Assembly (NCBI GenBank): GCA_948567375.1 | Contig: OX419761.1 | Location: 16,344,243-16,408,242, forward strand | Source: Lunularia cruciata | Taxonomy: Eukaryota > Streptophyta > Marchantiopsida > Lunulariales > Lunulariaceae | Reading direction: 5' to 3' | DNA: 64,000 nt | In this document: one piece after another, positions 25,633-38,742 of the stretch | Numbering within the stretch: the stretch's first letter is position 1 | Layout: each line of letters opens with the position of its first letter | Notes under the pieces: generated by a model | The model's input: only the letters and a program-made list of their open reading frames with translations | What the model was told of the DNA's origin: nothing | The model's database searches: none | Position numbers and translations under genes: made by a program

Positions 25633-25923
25633 TGTTAGAAAACACCGTCCCTAAGACCTCTCACAATAGCACTTCACAAACTACATTAAATAGAAATCAG
25701 AGGACAATAGGAGATAATATGGTTCACTTCCTATCCCCGAAGCTACCTTCACTGCTGAAAAGGCTCTCACCAACTTTCAAGAACTTTAATTCTCATTATA
25801 TATATATATATATATAAAGGTCCATCACTGTCATCCACTTGAAACTTCTAGACAAGTGACAAGCAACTGCCTGTTTGCTTTTGCCCTTGACCAGTCATCA
25901 CTAATAACAAGCCAAACATAACA
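25633..25923 (-). repeat. LTR (5' LTR in element orientation) of the shortened copia fossil
   Basis: 291 bp, with a short AT dinucleotide run inside near 25797-25815. It is the mate of 23878-24172. Confidence 0.85.
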
Positions 25924-26079
25924 AAAACAAGATAAAGGATTCAAGCTGTCTTTTGTGAAGCCCGTCATGAGTGAATTAATTTCTATCTCCTCGTTTATCC
26001 AACACAGTATACTTAACTTCTGATTTACAAGTTCCACAGGATATTATCTCAAGCCTGTGGGTACCTCTAGGACTTCCCA

Positions 26080-26129
26080 CCGTGTTCACACCGTAAATAT
26101 GGCTCTTTTAATTCACGGTGTGAACACGG
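26080..26129. repeat. Perfect 15-bp inverted repeat with 20-base loop
   Basis: CCGTGTTCACACCGT at 26080-26094 and its exact complement ACGGTGTGAACACGG at 26115-26129. It would form a strong hairpin in DNA or RNA. No gene is recognised on either side. It lies about 150 bp outside the shortened copia fossil. Confidence 0.9.
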
Positions 26130-29100
26130 AGGAAGGGATTGGGATTGCTGCAAAGAAAAGCACTCCCCTGCTTGTCAAATATTTCCAAGAGTGGATATAT
26201 ACGGGAGATGGAAATAACCAATAAAGTCTTTGGAGTCCAATCGATTCTTGGTCTCTCACGTTCTCTAGCACTCAGATACAGTACGGCATAAACGCGCATG
26301 ATGCATCTTCAATTCAAAAACTGTTCCCTCGGTGTTGTTATCGTGAAGAATCGTAAAATAATGATACTCAATATGTACTCTGTGCAATCATTATGAAAAA
26401 CCATATAATTAAAATACTCAATTGAAAAGGGTTCTTTGGTTTTTTCGTTAAGAGAGGGATTCTACCTATATTTGTATATCTTTGCAGTTATTTGCCTATG
26501 TTAGACCTTCTTTCTCTATGATATTGGGATTAAGTGTCCTTTTCTAGAGTGGTAGGGTCATGAGTAGATCAGCAACTTTATAATTAAGATTCTGTTCTCC
26601 TTCAAGGAAGACGCGTTTTCATGTGATTCATGTTCTCTTATTTAAGTCCATATATAAGTACGCTAAGGGAACAAAATGGGAGAGAGATGCACGTGGTCAG
26701 TGCTCGCGTACTAGAACATGACCACTCTTGATATATAGTATTAAAATTTTACGTTAAATTCTGTTCAACTTCCGTTTGCAAGAAAGAGTAGTACAAGATA
26801 TAGAAAGTGTCATTCTAGTAGAACCTCTTAACTTGATATAAAAAACAATATTAATAACATGATAATCTTGTCTCCTGATGAGCGTAAAAGTCGAGAAGAA
26901 GCGACTCAGATGGAGTAAGTTAATACCGGTTTAGTGAAGATCGTCTCAAATCGCACTGTATTGCCTGCTAAACCATCTCAAACAGCTATCTTTAAGTGAA
27001 TAGATTCACAGTTGTTTACGTATGTCCACTAATCTTAACTACCATGCTTTCTCCTACCTAGGCTCCATCTTCTGTCGATAGTAGAAGTGAAGACATTTTT
27101 CCCTAAACTGGAATGATGTGCGTGCCCCTGTTCCACATGATTCATCGAAAATGAAAACAACTTCAACCAGTGTATAATGCGTAGAGAAATTAACAGACCC
27201 AATCTACAATAGCTATGGGTTACACTTCATATGGATCCCTATGACTCTCTGGGCATGTTAAATAACTAGTCACCCGGCCGGCTCTATGGATTCTGTTCAT
27301 CTTGTCTCTCGAATCGAAGGGTCTCCGCGTGATTCGTCCAGCCTGGGGTTCCCTGTTTGGAGACGCAAAGGATCCCAACATGCTTGGTGCATGTCCAACA
27401 CTCTTATTACCCGGCTTGAGAACTATCTTCATCCCCTCTTGGAAACAAAGTGGGACACAACTTAGTGGGTGATTATAGTTTTGTGGTACTTCCATCGACC
27501 GTCCCGTTCACAGCCTCTCAAATTGCCTTCTCAAATTGCCTTCTGACCAAGTCTCTCCTTCATTCGAATACATTGTCATTCTCTGTGACCAATATGTCAT
27601 CTCTTCGATGACATATTGGACTCTCGCCGGGGTTTCTCTCGGACTTCATACAAAGGACCAGCGAGCTAGCTAAGCCCTTCTTCTTGATTGGAATATGTTG
27701 TATTGTGTTACTATGAAGATAACACGAGAAAAGTAACGGTGAAAGGGAAGGGAGCTCGTCGAAGGAGTCCAAGAACAGAAGGGACACATACACAGATACA
27801 AACCCGTCCTCAGGTGACTTCCCGTCTAGCTTCGGGCCGGCGGCGGGCGAGACTTTCACGGTAAGAGCGCCGATGTTGCCGTGATCGCTGCCCAGGCGGG
27901 GGTTTCGTGCGGCCGGGACCGGGATGAAGCATCTATAGTGATTATGAGCTTCTCATTAGCAAGAAGTGATTTGCAAGTAAGGTAAATTTTGATTTGTGAA
28001 CCGAATTCGGAACTGGAAATGCAATTGTTTATTGATAAATTTTCTCTAACGAACGGTTATGAATTCCCATTCCACCAAATCGGCGAGACACGGTTTTCGA
28101 CTCCGCACAGATCACGGCTCTGTTGGCCTAGACGCATCGCCCCCAGGTCGGACCGCACAACACTGATAAATCTATCGGCGGCGAGCCAAATCTTAGCATC
28201 CGAGGACTCACCTGAATTTCACCATTGCGATTTTTTTCAAGCCCGGGAAGGTGTACAACGGGCTACGTTTATGGGTTATAGGCATGTAAGCTCAAATACG
28301 ATTATAAATGTAAACCATAAGTAATTTGTAATATTAATGCAATTATGTTGAAATAAATAACTAATTATCAGATAAATTATATTTTATTCAAATATTGTTA
28401 AATTCTATATTATCTTTCTAATTCGTTTGCTTTCTCTACTCTTTCTTTTACTAATAGAGAAAGGAGGTTCTTGAATTCATTTCACCCACTCAAACCTCGC
28501 CGACTCACCCGTTTACCCAACTTAAGTCGTTTTCAGGTTTTCCCATGCACAAAATGTCAACTTTAATCTGCTAAGCTCGTGGTGTTACTCCTCGATCCTA
28601 TTTCGTACAAGCGGGAGCCCAAGTAGACTGGATTGGCTGGCACGATACCTCCATAACTGGGATAGACCGAGAGATCCGTGCGGGTTTCCTCAGTCTGGGA
28701 ATACCACAAGCAGCGTTGGCGATGTTTCTACTCCTGTGCTCCCTGCTGTTGGAATCGATACGATGCAATCTGTCAGGTTTCCATTAATGTACTGGTAGGT
28801 TAAGATTTTGACTCTGTGTCTGTGACACTGTCTTCCTAGAGATATGCAAAATCAACCTTCCCGAGAATTTCGACCTGCATCATAGGTTGTGTTAAGTTAG
28901 TTGATCATCACAATGTCATTCTGACTGATCATCGGCAGTGATCGACAACACTCCGTTCTTTTGGGCTTGCTTAAAATTATTCACTGTACTAGGTCCATTG
29001 AGGTCTGTTGTTCATACATAGTCTTGATGTTGTCAAGATACTTGGACATGTTAATCAGATTGAAACCTGCGCGTGGTATACGCTCAACTGTGAAACTTAA

Positions 29101-32100
29101 GCATCTAGCTTGTTGACTATTCTTAGCTGAATACTGAGGGGTGTGGATGAGTAACTACGATCTAGATCTCAAACCCTCAACATACACTTCTGGTTGTTGA
29201 GTGTATGGAGATTTGAGCACCAATGCAAGCTACCCAAATACAGAGCAAGTCCGTGTATATATATTTAGATTTCCATGTCGACTTTTACCAATTATGTGTG
29301 CACACCCGCATGAAGAAAGGGAATAAGACCTGGTTGTTCCCGATCGTGTATCCTTCCATTCTCCAACATTCCTTACCAAACGCTTTATCTACCGGTTTCG
29401 TGTTTGTGCAAAGATGTGAAATAGTATCGTCCATATGAAATCTTGATGAGATGGATGGGATCTCAGAAAGGCAGGAAAGGTAGACAGACTCGGACCTTGG
29501 GGCACTCGAAAGCTCAAGATCAGTCAGTCAGTAAAAATACTCGCAACATGCAACATGCAACATCCCCGAATTGAGATCTATTCAATCCGTTGTCTTAACA
29601 TCCCAATCCTGATCTTGTGCATCAAAGTTTACACAAGTTTGAGAGTCACATTGTTGGACGTTCATGGGAGTTGTCTGTTATGAGTGGAGGGCATCCTTGA
29701 CATGCCATCGGATTTGAGATTTTTGCGATCTTGGTTGGAGTAGTGTTACGGGAAGGTACGAAAGGTTTGCATCCAACCAGACTCGACGTAACGTTATTTT
29801 TATTTCACTGATGAGCAGAGGAGTTTAACGGCAGATAACTGCCGGTATATCAATCGAGGACGATCAAACTCACTTGACGCTTCCATGGTACAGCCAAGGG
29901 GGTTTGATTTTGAAATGTCAAAATGCTTCATTTCAGTTCAGTTTGAGCTCCCGGTAACCGATGCAATTCCGTCCATCATCGCAGTGTTGGGTGTATATAG
30001 GTGACCGTTTGACCTCAATTTCCCGGTAAAAACGTATTGATTATTTCGCCCATGAATCTTTGTTTAAATTTAACTGAAGGAGGAAGCAGCTTATCTGTAC
30101 GTTTTCTACTTAGCTTATCAGACAGATTTCATTCGTATACCTGCTTGAAGATTGCAGCAAGCTTGAAAGTCGAACAGTGAGCCGCCCAACCGTGAACTGC
30201 GACAAAGTTCAATTCGAGTGAACTCGTGAAAAGGAAACGACTTAGGCGACCATTGATCAGTTCTGTGATCATGACTGAACCTTTAATTACAAACATACTC
30301 AATGCCATTCAGCACGCAAGGGTTACGATGCCATCTTCTTTTGGTGTTCAATGGCCGATGACAGTTTCGATGATGTACATTTGCATATTGATATGAGTTC
30401 TATCAGTGTAATTTCAGCGAAGTAGCAAAGTTAGTGGAGTCTTGCGGAGACGTCCTCGGCTTGGCGTTGAGGTTCTTCCACAAATCTGGAATCAGCATAT
30501 GAACGTGAGTAAGTTTTAGTTATTGAGTGCTCTTATCAAAGCACTGATTGAGTGCTTTTACCAAAGCATCAACTTCGTGTACTTGTTGAATAGTGTAAGG
30601 TTGCAACATACAATTTCTGCTATTTTGCTATGCCAGAAATGTGTCACATCGCAAAGTGGCAAAAACTGTATATTGCAACCTACACCTTTCAAGTACACAG
30701 AATTGGCGGCCACAGAGCATTCACTATACTCGCGTACTGGCAGCACCAAAATCTTTCCATAAGCGCACTTGATCAATGGTTAGAAAGACATACGGCATGG
30801 AAGAGAGGGGAGATGGAATCATGCTCAAATCAGCAAAGCAAGACTAACGGCAACTAGAATTGTGATCGGCACAGCTGTTTGTCCGGGATCCAAGCAAGAA
30901 TATGTGGCATGGAGACGATCGCTGCAGATTGGGAGCGTTCAAACCAGTCAGGTTTTGCAGCTGGAGGCAGCGCCAAGATGAGCACTTCAGCCCGCGCCCA
31001 AATGACCCCGTTGCCAACGGCAAAAGCTTTCTCAGCTTGCCAAGACCAGTTCCTGCCCATCTTTTCAAAGCATCTGCCCTAGAGCCCCTGCCCGGTCCGC
31101 GCTGCCACCTCGATCCGGCTTACTCTACCTCTCCTCTCGAATGATTCTACAACACGGTCATCTCATCCCGGAAGTTGCCGCAGACGTTCAAATTTGGCAC
31201 AGCAGCAGGAATACCGGCAAACGTCGTAATCGTCGGTGGCGTCCTTGCAAATATCGTGAATGGCTCCGGCAGATCTTGAAAACCTCCCGTGCTAATCCAC
31301 CACCACAATCCCGTGCCATCCCGTGGGGAAATATTTACAAATGAAGGGCTATGTTTGGAAACGGGAGATTACCAGGTAAGCCGGTAACTGGATAGGTTAC
31401 CAAGGTTCTTAAAAACGTTTCGCGAGACGTGAGCAGGTTCTTCCATCGACGATTGGTGTTGAGTTCTTTTTAATACCAGGGAGGTGGTCGCTGCATCCGT
31501 TATTGAGTGTAGTTGTTACTTGTTCTTCCCCCTTCATGGGGGTTCGATACAAAGAAGGAGCGGCGCGAAACGTCTAACGAATCCACGGGAGAACATACTC
31601 CAGGTGAGAATGCCGGCCGCCGTCACACCGGCATCAGCTTTCCTGGCAGTGGTATCGCCGGTTGCTGCACAGAAGCGCGCCGTCAACCTGTGGCACGCGG
31701 CCGTGGATGGCCAGTGGCTGCCCGGGAGATTACGGTCTCTCTTGCCTCACTGCATTTCTCTACAATGGCTCCTCTCTCATATCATGATGCCAGAAGCTCA
31801 CCTCGAAAGGACTGCGACGATAGATTTCCGCGCAGCCATTGTTTGAATTTTCGTGACTGCAGTATATAGATCGACGAGGCGATTCAATGTGAAGGGGATC
31901 ATATCGTAGTGAGTTTATTTATTCCTTCATAGCAGATCCGGTTGGTCGCTTTCACAGCTTCAGACCTTGGGGGTATGCTTATTCTTCATTCGGATTCTTT
32001 TGCACCGTCCAGCTCTGATACTCATCGCTTGAATCCGTGTGAATAAGATGAGCAGCTTGAGTGGTGATATTGTCGATAGTGGTTTAGCAGAGCTCGGTAC

Positions 32101-32300
32101 AGTTTTTATATGAATATGTACTCCTACATCTGCTGGACTGTGGTCGGGAGACCGATTGAGTTCGTTCCGATTTATCTAATCTGAGAGGTAAATTACTACG
32201 GTAACACTTCTATTGTCGCATAAGTAGTAATTCTTTTAGCTTCATACCCCAAATTAAATAGGGCGATGGAAAAGTGCACAGTCTTGGTGCGGTCTGGAAT
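26130..32300. other. No supported gene
   Basis: Several ORFs of 70-120 codons lie here, notably in GC-richer patches at 27.2-27.9 kb and 30.9-31.9 kb. None has a recognisable domain or partner exons. The stretch next to 32.3 kb is probably upstream sequence of the E2F-like gene. An imperfect inverted repeat lies at about 30598-30681. Confidence 0.4.
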
Positions 32301-32301
32301 G

Positions 32302-32310
32302 TATATATAG
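32302..32310 (+). promoter_or_regulatory. Possible TATA box of the E2F-like gene
   Basis: TATATATAG (within AATGTATATATAGGAA) lies about 100 bases before the first ATG of the proposed first exon (32409), a normal spacing for a plant core promoter with a short leader. No other promoter element was recognised. Confidence 0.35.
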
Positions 32311-32408
32311 GAATACCAAGAATCCTTAGTCTAGTTGCTGTGCATTTGCAATCAGATTCTGTCTAATTGTTGACACAAATCTATCCTCCACTGTGAAGCC
32401 GTCCATAC

Positions 32409-35400
32409 ATGGACCTGCTCAGTAGCATTGAAACAGGATCAGAACTGAATCTCAACGAGTTCGACAGGCTGAATACGGGCAAGGAGAACATGATTGGGAA
32501 AGCAGTATTGAAGGGGTCGGAGATGCTATGCCCGGTGTCTACAAGCAGTGCGCTAGCTATTGCCGAGCAACCAGAGCTGAGGTAACCATCTCGACACGAT
32601 ATTATCACATGCTATAACAGTGAGTCTCGGAACAACCTCTTTCAGACATTTGAAAACAGAAGTTCAAAGTTTAGAGGTACACATTACTTCCAACAGTGTA
32701 CAGTTCCGGAAACATAATTTCCCGGATCTCTCCTCGTCAAATCTAGATTCTCGTACAGCATCTTGCAGGGTTCAATGTTTTTCATTTTTCAGAATATAAT
32801 CAGATATTTTTATTTTCAGAATCTGATGTGACGTAAGCATTAGTGCAATTATGGAAGATATTGGACACTCAAATACAGACTCTCAAGAGAAAACTGCAAT
32901 GCAAACAACTGTTCTGTTCGTTGCGACTCCCTGATCCTGATGAACGTCACGAGATGGGTCCCTGTGACACTGTATCCGTGTAATAGTATTAGACAGTATG
33001 ACTAGTATGGATTATATCTTCCATATTTTACAATTGAAATGTTGATTTCCTATTTCTGAGAGAGGTTGTCTTGAGGTTCAAGTCCGAGAAACCGTGAATG
33101 CAGCGTAGACACCAACATAGTCCAAGTGGTCTTAATTTATGACTCAGTGTAACCGATTCCTTGTCAAATTCTGTAGGGCGTATAAACTTGGCAAACAGAA
33201 ATGCTCTTACAATCAAGTGGAGCTGGTAATCAAGGATGTTGGAGCTGGTAAGATTACCGAGTTGAAGGTCTCTGAAGCAATAGAGACATGTGTGGGATCT
33301 GAAGTAGACGAGCAACTCCGTGAAAGTTGCTTGAAATTCAACGTGCGGTTCGTTAACAACAATCGCATGCACTTGTATATTTATGTGGTATATGCTACAC
33401 CTTATGCAACCAGCAGGTCGGACAAACACTCTTTAATGTATCATTGGATTCCTGTGACGCGAGCAAAGTGTCGTAAAGCTTGTAAGGGTCCTGTGATCCG
33501 GGGCCTTCAGAGGTTTGGAAGGATGCCGAGACGAAGTGCTGCAAGCTTGGACGGTGAAGATTCATGGAAAGAGCCACGGCACCTTTACATAGCAATTGAC
33601 GAAGCCAGCACGCATGTTTGCCCTCGTCACGAGACGTCAAAGTTTCGGCTCCTGGTCGCAGCTTATGACGATAAGAATCAACTTCTAGGGACTACAGTTT
33701 CCAGTAGCATTCGCGTCTTAGCCAACAATGACGCTCCGCTTGGGGCAGCCTCCTTCAAACTTCATTGTCATATTAAAGGTTGTAATCTGTATTCTGAGAT
33801 CAATTTGTGGTAGCGATGAATATTGCATTAGCTTCTTTAACTACAACTAATCAATATCGTGTATCCAGCATCTAATATCAATGTACCTGTGCACACAAAA
33901 CAGCTGTCTGTATACGTGCTCTTATCAAATTCTTATTCGCGTAAGCTTTTACAATACTACAGGTGGTTGGACTGCGGGAAATGCAGAATCCACCATCCGC
34001 AGCGCCAACCATAGAATTCATGAGAAGTCGATCATCAGCCGAGCGCCCCTGCAAGGTAAACGCAAGTCCGAATACCTTGAGTAATAGTTACTTACTAGTA
34101 CCCACTCTCTCGGCGATTAGTCGCAGCGTCTTAAAGTTTGCAATTGTCTTAAAGTTTTCAATTCGTTATTGATACTTACGTAAAGTAAGTGATTGTTGAT
34201 TTGATATTTATCCAAGATAATACAACTGCTCTCTCACAATTCTTATGAATCCATCTAGAACTTTTGTGTTAAAGTAGCTAATGAAAATGATTAAACACGT
34301 CCCCTTGAAAACCAGATATCGCTCAAAATTCAAGCCCTCCGAAAAGCTACAAATCAACGACCACAGATGATACAGCCAAGCAAGGCGATGCAGAATCAAC
34401 TCCAGGTTCTCTCCTCGACATGGCACTAAGCCAGAGAAATTGTGAACAGGTTACCATCGATCCTCACCTTAAGAGATAAAATTGCTCAATCACAGAGTCA
34501 CTTTGTTTATGCATCAAAAGTCAGTTGGCAGCAGATCTCACATGCACTCTGGATGGTCCAGGCAGTCGATGAGACTTATGTGATCACGAGTGGATCCAAG
34601 CCTACACGTCCTACGTCCGATAAAAATGTCGCATGCTCGAGTCCCAAAGTTGAAAAAGAGCACTCTTTGACGGATCTCTGTGAAAGGTGTGATGATCTGA
34701 ACTCTTACTCGACGACTCTTTGGCAAGAAGTTTTTAACACTTTATTCAATTCCGTCTTTATCGCATCAATGTGACAAAGATTTCGACCGGAGGAAAATCG
34801 CGTTCTACATCTTGGGTTGCCTCCGGGATAAAAACTGAGTTGGCTTGAGTGTTTGATGGGCTTGTCCTAGGTTGCTCAAAGCCTGCGTCGCTAAGCACGA
34901 GCATGGACAAGCATCTGTTACGCTGAGAGGTCTAGCAAATACACTAGGTAACTTCTCTGAAGAATATGACATTATATATTTATGAAGCCTCGTGCATCTG
35001 TTCCATGTACGAGAACTGGGATTATTATCTCTTCAGCTGTCTAGTCGTTAGGAGAAGTATCAATTGCAGCAAAAAAGTGACAACTAATGCACAACAGTTA
35101 CTGTGCAATGTCAATCAAGTAAATTTGCCTCTTGTACTGACGGACAGGGGCAAGAAGACGAAGAATTCTTGAAATACTCAATGTTCTGGAGAGTATCAAT
35201 GTCGTTCAGCACCAAGGAAAGGAAAGGTACAACTGGATCGGCAGCAGTCAGATTGCTCGTGTTCTGGTGAGACTAAAGGTATGCTAGTTCGAGCGAGAAA
35301 ATCCTCTTTCTCTGTATATCTCAACTAGTTTTGAATTGATTTGATTAAAGTTTATTGTAACCTATATAATTATGTTAAAAAATGAAATTTAATGTTATGA

Positions 35401-38400
35401 CTCACTTTCCGCGACAACATTGCTATGCTACTTAGAAGCTCTTTAATTACTTGAAATTAGACCTCTACAAACTCTGTGGTGTTTGACCACCTTCCCTGAG
35501 AGCCTAGGTTAAAATGATATACACATCGAATGCAATACTCACACAGTACGACCCCGGAACCGTAGTCACCTACTCAGCCATATTTCGCGTCCATTTTGTC
35601 CAAGTACACGTATACGACAATTATTATTATATCTAAGGATTTGTATTCCGAGATTTTGACAGGGTAGTATCAGGGACGGCCGAGATTCTACAGATTCCTG
35701 TCGGAACTACATTAGTCCCGGGCGAAGGACAAAATCGAGAACTTCTCTTCCACGCCAGATCGAGGAAATCAGTAGGCTACACAAATTTGTCCCTCTCTCG
35801 ACACCCATTTCTTAAGTGCATTCCTGTACGCTGCTTCTTTGGGTTGAGTTGATGTCACTTGTAGCTCATTCAACTCAGAAACGAAACGCGAGACGTATTA
35901 ATCATGAGGAGGTCGCACGTGATTGCACCGATACAGTTTTCTAAACAGGTTGACGTTAACTTTGTTGCAGAAACGGATATCACCAACCCAATGCGCGTTC
36001 TCAGCAGACGATTTATTCAGCTTTTCTTGATTCACGAGGTATTGCAGCTGGAAGTTGAGTGTCCCCGAGTAAACTTTTATTGAACAATTCTGTTTGAGCT
36101 TAAAAACCTTAAATGCGTAAAACCTTTCCCGTGCAGAAGGCCTCATTCGTACCATGGGAGCACATATTGGAATATATCGTGGATGGACAGGGCCATGACC
36201 CTGAAACAATGCGAGGTCTAACCTTCTCGCTATAGCTCCTTCCCCTGTATCGCCATGCATGTATCTCATTCAGTTCACCATATTTAGGAATCAATATGTG
36301 GGTGATTCTTACAGTCAAGGCAATTGACTGGTATGTTGTTCTTCTTACTTCTGGAGTTCTAGATAGCCCTGTGCTGATGACTGAAATCCCGACGGTTCGG
36401 GATCTTGAATTTGTTCCTGTGTAACAAATATCGAACTCCAGGATAGCTTAAGACCCTTCGTACCTTCTCTTAGATGTTTGATATAAATACTAATCTACCC
36501 ATAAAAATTTCTTACTAACATTGTTCTTGTCTACAGCTAAGACCAGGCGCCTGGGAGAAATCGCGAGAATATTTACGGCGCTTAATTTGATCAAGAAAGT
36601 GGCCAATCAAAAGCCTCAATCATCTCTGGTGTTTGAATGGTTGGGAAGTCAAGGAGTTGCAGAGCACCTTGTCTCGCTTGCTGGTAGGACATCACAAAGT
36701 AACACTGGATTACACTCCAGACCCGATATCTGCAAACAATTATGGTTCTTCTTTGATTTCATGTACAGGATTCAATACTTGTTCAGTCTCTAACATGCAA
36801 ATTTACCACTGGTGAAAAGAGTTGTTAGAAACTTGTTTGTGCATGAGAGGTTACATATGGTTGTCAACCCTTGACTAGCATCATAGAGGTAAACGACGCC
36901 TTCAACTTTATGTACCTCGTTATGAGCAATAGCAGCACGTTTTGAAGTCATATAGTCACTGAGACTACTAATTGATCTTGCAGCATCGATGAGTAAAAAG
37001 CTTGATGGGAGACGTACCAGGATACAGCAAGCCAGAAGCAAGTCGAGATCTCCAAGGAAGCAGGAGAGGAGAGGTTATGGACCAGGACAAACTTCCCCCG
37101 AAGATAATCTCAGACTTGAAAACCAAGTGCAACTGCAGCGTTCGCAGTCATTCCCGGAGACATCACTGCCCTCGCATATGGGCAACTCCGGATTAAGCAT
37201 TCAATCTAAAGGCGAGACATCTGCTCAAGATCGTAGGCTGAAAAGAAAGTATGCAGACGCAGATGAAAATGCACCTGTTTCTGGAAACCATTTTTTGCCA
37301 CGCCAAAGGAAATGTCAGAAGCCGTTCGAGATTATTTCGGTTAATGAAGCTGCTGCGCCAAAATCTGTATCAGTAACAAACCCTTTCCTGACATCTTGTG
37401 CTGGTCTCACACTCAGCACTGCATTCAGTTTGTGCCAGCCGTCTTTGTCTGGCCATATCAGAGGTGAAATCTCATCGCAGTTGGACATCTCACTCTCTCA
37501 CCAGTTGTCCCAACAACCAAATTGGAAGCTGCAAGCTGACTTGTTATCAAGCAGAAAGTCATCCATGAATGCACTTGCCCAGAGTTCGTCGTTTGTGCAT
37601 GGAAAGCTTCAGAGTTCCCCAGAAAGCGTTGAATTTGACGAGATCTCGCTCGAAGCGGAGAAGGATTCATGTGAGGTGGAAATTCCTGAATTTTCTGCCT
37701 CATCAGAAGGTGAAATGTCGCCAGAGAAGATAGATGCGGGCTCCCCTACTACAGAAGGATACAAAGAAGATAAAAAATCTCATGGAGAAGGTGATCCGAG
37801 AGACGTGCATGTCAGGCTGTCACCTAATACGGAGGGATACAGTAAGTGGCAAGAGTTACCCGGCTTGGCTGCTGGGGAGCAGTGCATCTCCAAAACTGAA
37901 AAAAATATCAGATCGAATGAGGTGCGACCTCAAGCAGGAAGTCTGATTTCGACTGATTGCACAAACGTATCCTACCCCGTGCAAGCAGCTCATCAAGTCC
38001 CGTTTAAGAAGCGAAAGTTCAATGTATCATCATTTGAAAGCCATAACAAGTCAAAGGAGGGTGACAGTCCCTATAGCGAATCTCATGGATCGCCTTCCCG
38101 CGATCATGGTCCCGAGATTGCGCACGGTAATGGAGAATCTCAATCATTAACTTTTGAGCCTCTCTCTCATCTCCTATTTTCCAGCAGTCCACAGTCAGTG
38201 TTCGAACTTCAATCACAAAATCCAGGTGAGTTTTCAATATCTGTTCCGTAAATTCCATGATAGGAGCTTACACCCAAAGGTCAATGCTTACTGGACAGAT
38301 TTCTCGGATTCCCATGTGGGCTTCAAATAACTTGCTCGTACAACAAAGTGAATCTTTCATATTATTAGCTAAATTCATGTGGATACATTTTGATTGCTAA

Positions 38401-38742
38401 TATGGCAATAAAATATCTACCTGCCAACGGTATATGACCATTTCTCCACCATAAAATGATCATAGATTTCTCTTATAAAGCGGAAGTGGACAAAAGACTG
38501 CTTTGTTTCTGGCTAAATGTTGCTAGCGATATCGATGTCCTATTTTGAAAGATGGTTGATCGGAACAATAAGTTGCTCGTTTGCGTTGAATGACAGTTAT
38601 CGTCCTCTTACATCTTGCAGCATTCTTATTCAATTACGTGAGGGAAGCTCGCGCTTTGTACCACGAGCGGTGTGCCAAAGTATCAGTACCGAATGTACTA
38701 CGCCCTGTGGCCCGGTTTGGGTGCGTCCCGTTTCCATTGTGA
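32409..38742 (+). CDS. Atypical E2F-like protein with two winged-helix domains (E2F7/E2F8/DEL type)
   Basis: The firm part is eight exons joined in phase: 34871-34947, 35148-35278, 35663-35771, 35971-36038, 36137-36215, 36537-36683, 36984-38225 and 38621-38742 (stop TGA). The first winged helix, LANTLG-ARRRRILEILNVLES then NVVQHQGKERYNWIG, starts on the exon ending 34686. The second is MRVLSRRFIQLFLIHE, the 36137-36215 exon, then AKTRRLGEIARIFTALNLIKK. Two E2F domains and no dimerisation or marked box is the plan of the atypical repressor E2Fs, which act in the nucleus as monomers or homodimers on endocycle and cell-cycle genes. The RRxYD contact motif is altered in both (RRILE, RRLGE). The 1242-bp exon encodes a long disordered Ser/Pro/Glu-rich tail with basic clusters (RLKRKYADADE, FKKRKFN) that fit nuclear localisation. 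The 5' part (32409-32581, 32646-32676, about 33177-33778, 33963-34055, about 34566-34686) is less certain. Confidence 0.75.
33177..33778 (+). other. Unidentified domain, probably upstream part of the E2F-like gene
   Basis: An open frame of about 200 codons, longest before the E2F exons. It contains VELVIKDVGAGKITELKVSE, LRESCLKFNVRFVNN, SKFRLLVAAYDDKNQLLG and TTVSSSIRVLANNDAPLGAA. Alternating hydrophobic residues suggest a beta-rich fold. A donor at 33779 (AAAG/GTTGTA), the exon 33963-34055 and an acceptor before 34566 keep one frame into the first winged helix, so it may be the N-terminal domain of the same protein. An ATG exon at 32409-32581 (starts MDLLSSIETGSEL, ends AEQPELR) followed by a coiled-coil-like mini-exon (HLKTEVQSLE) may lead into it, but the join was not resolved. 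A separate upstream gene is the alternative. Confidence 0.4.

Larger units (their letters stand above)
23878..25923 (-). mobile_element. Shortened Ty1/copia LTR retrotransposon fossil
   Basis: Two LTRs (23878-24172 and 25633-25923, both TGTTAG...CATAACA on the plus strand) flank an internal region of only about 1.5 kb, so most of pol is missing. The element reads on the minus strand. Just inside the right LTR is a tRNA-iMet primer site. A protease-like stretch (SWILDSGCS near 25480) and an RNase H/RT-end stretch (VLSTTEAEYMA near 24710) identify copia. The flanks AAGAC and AAAAC are a 4-of-5 match to a target duplication. It is broken and non-autonomous. The LTRs differ by roughly a tenth of their bases, so it is older than the 12.7-17.9 kb element and from a different family. 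Confidence 0.85.

Noticed and set aside
27560-27859. Minus-strand ORF in a GC-rich patch
   Set aside because: Composition looks coding and the frame stays open upstream, but no domain, start context or partner exon could be shown.
31484-31869. Two overlapping plus-strand ORFs of about 120 codons
   Set aside because: Overlapping frames in GC-rich sequence are expected by chance. No family recognised.
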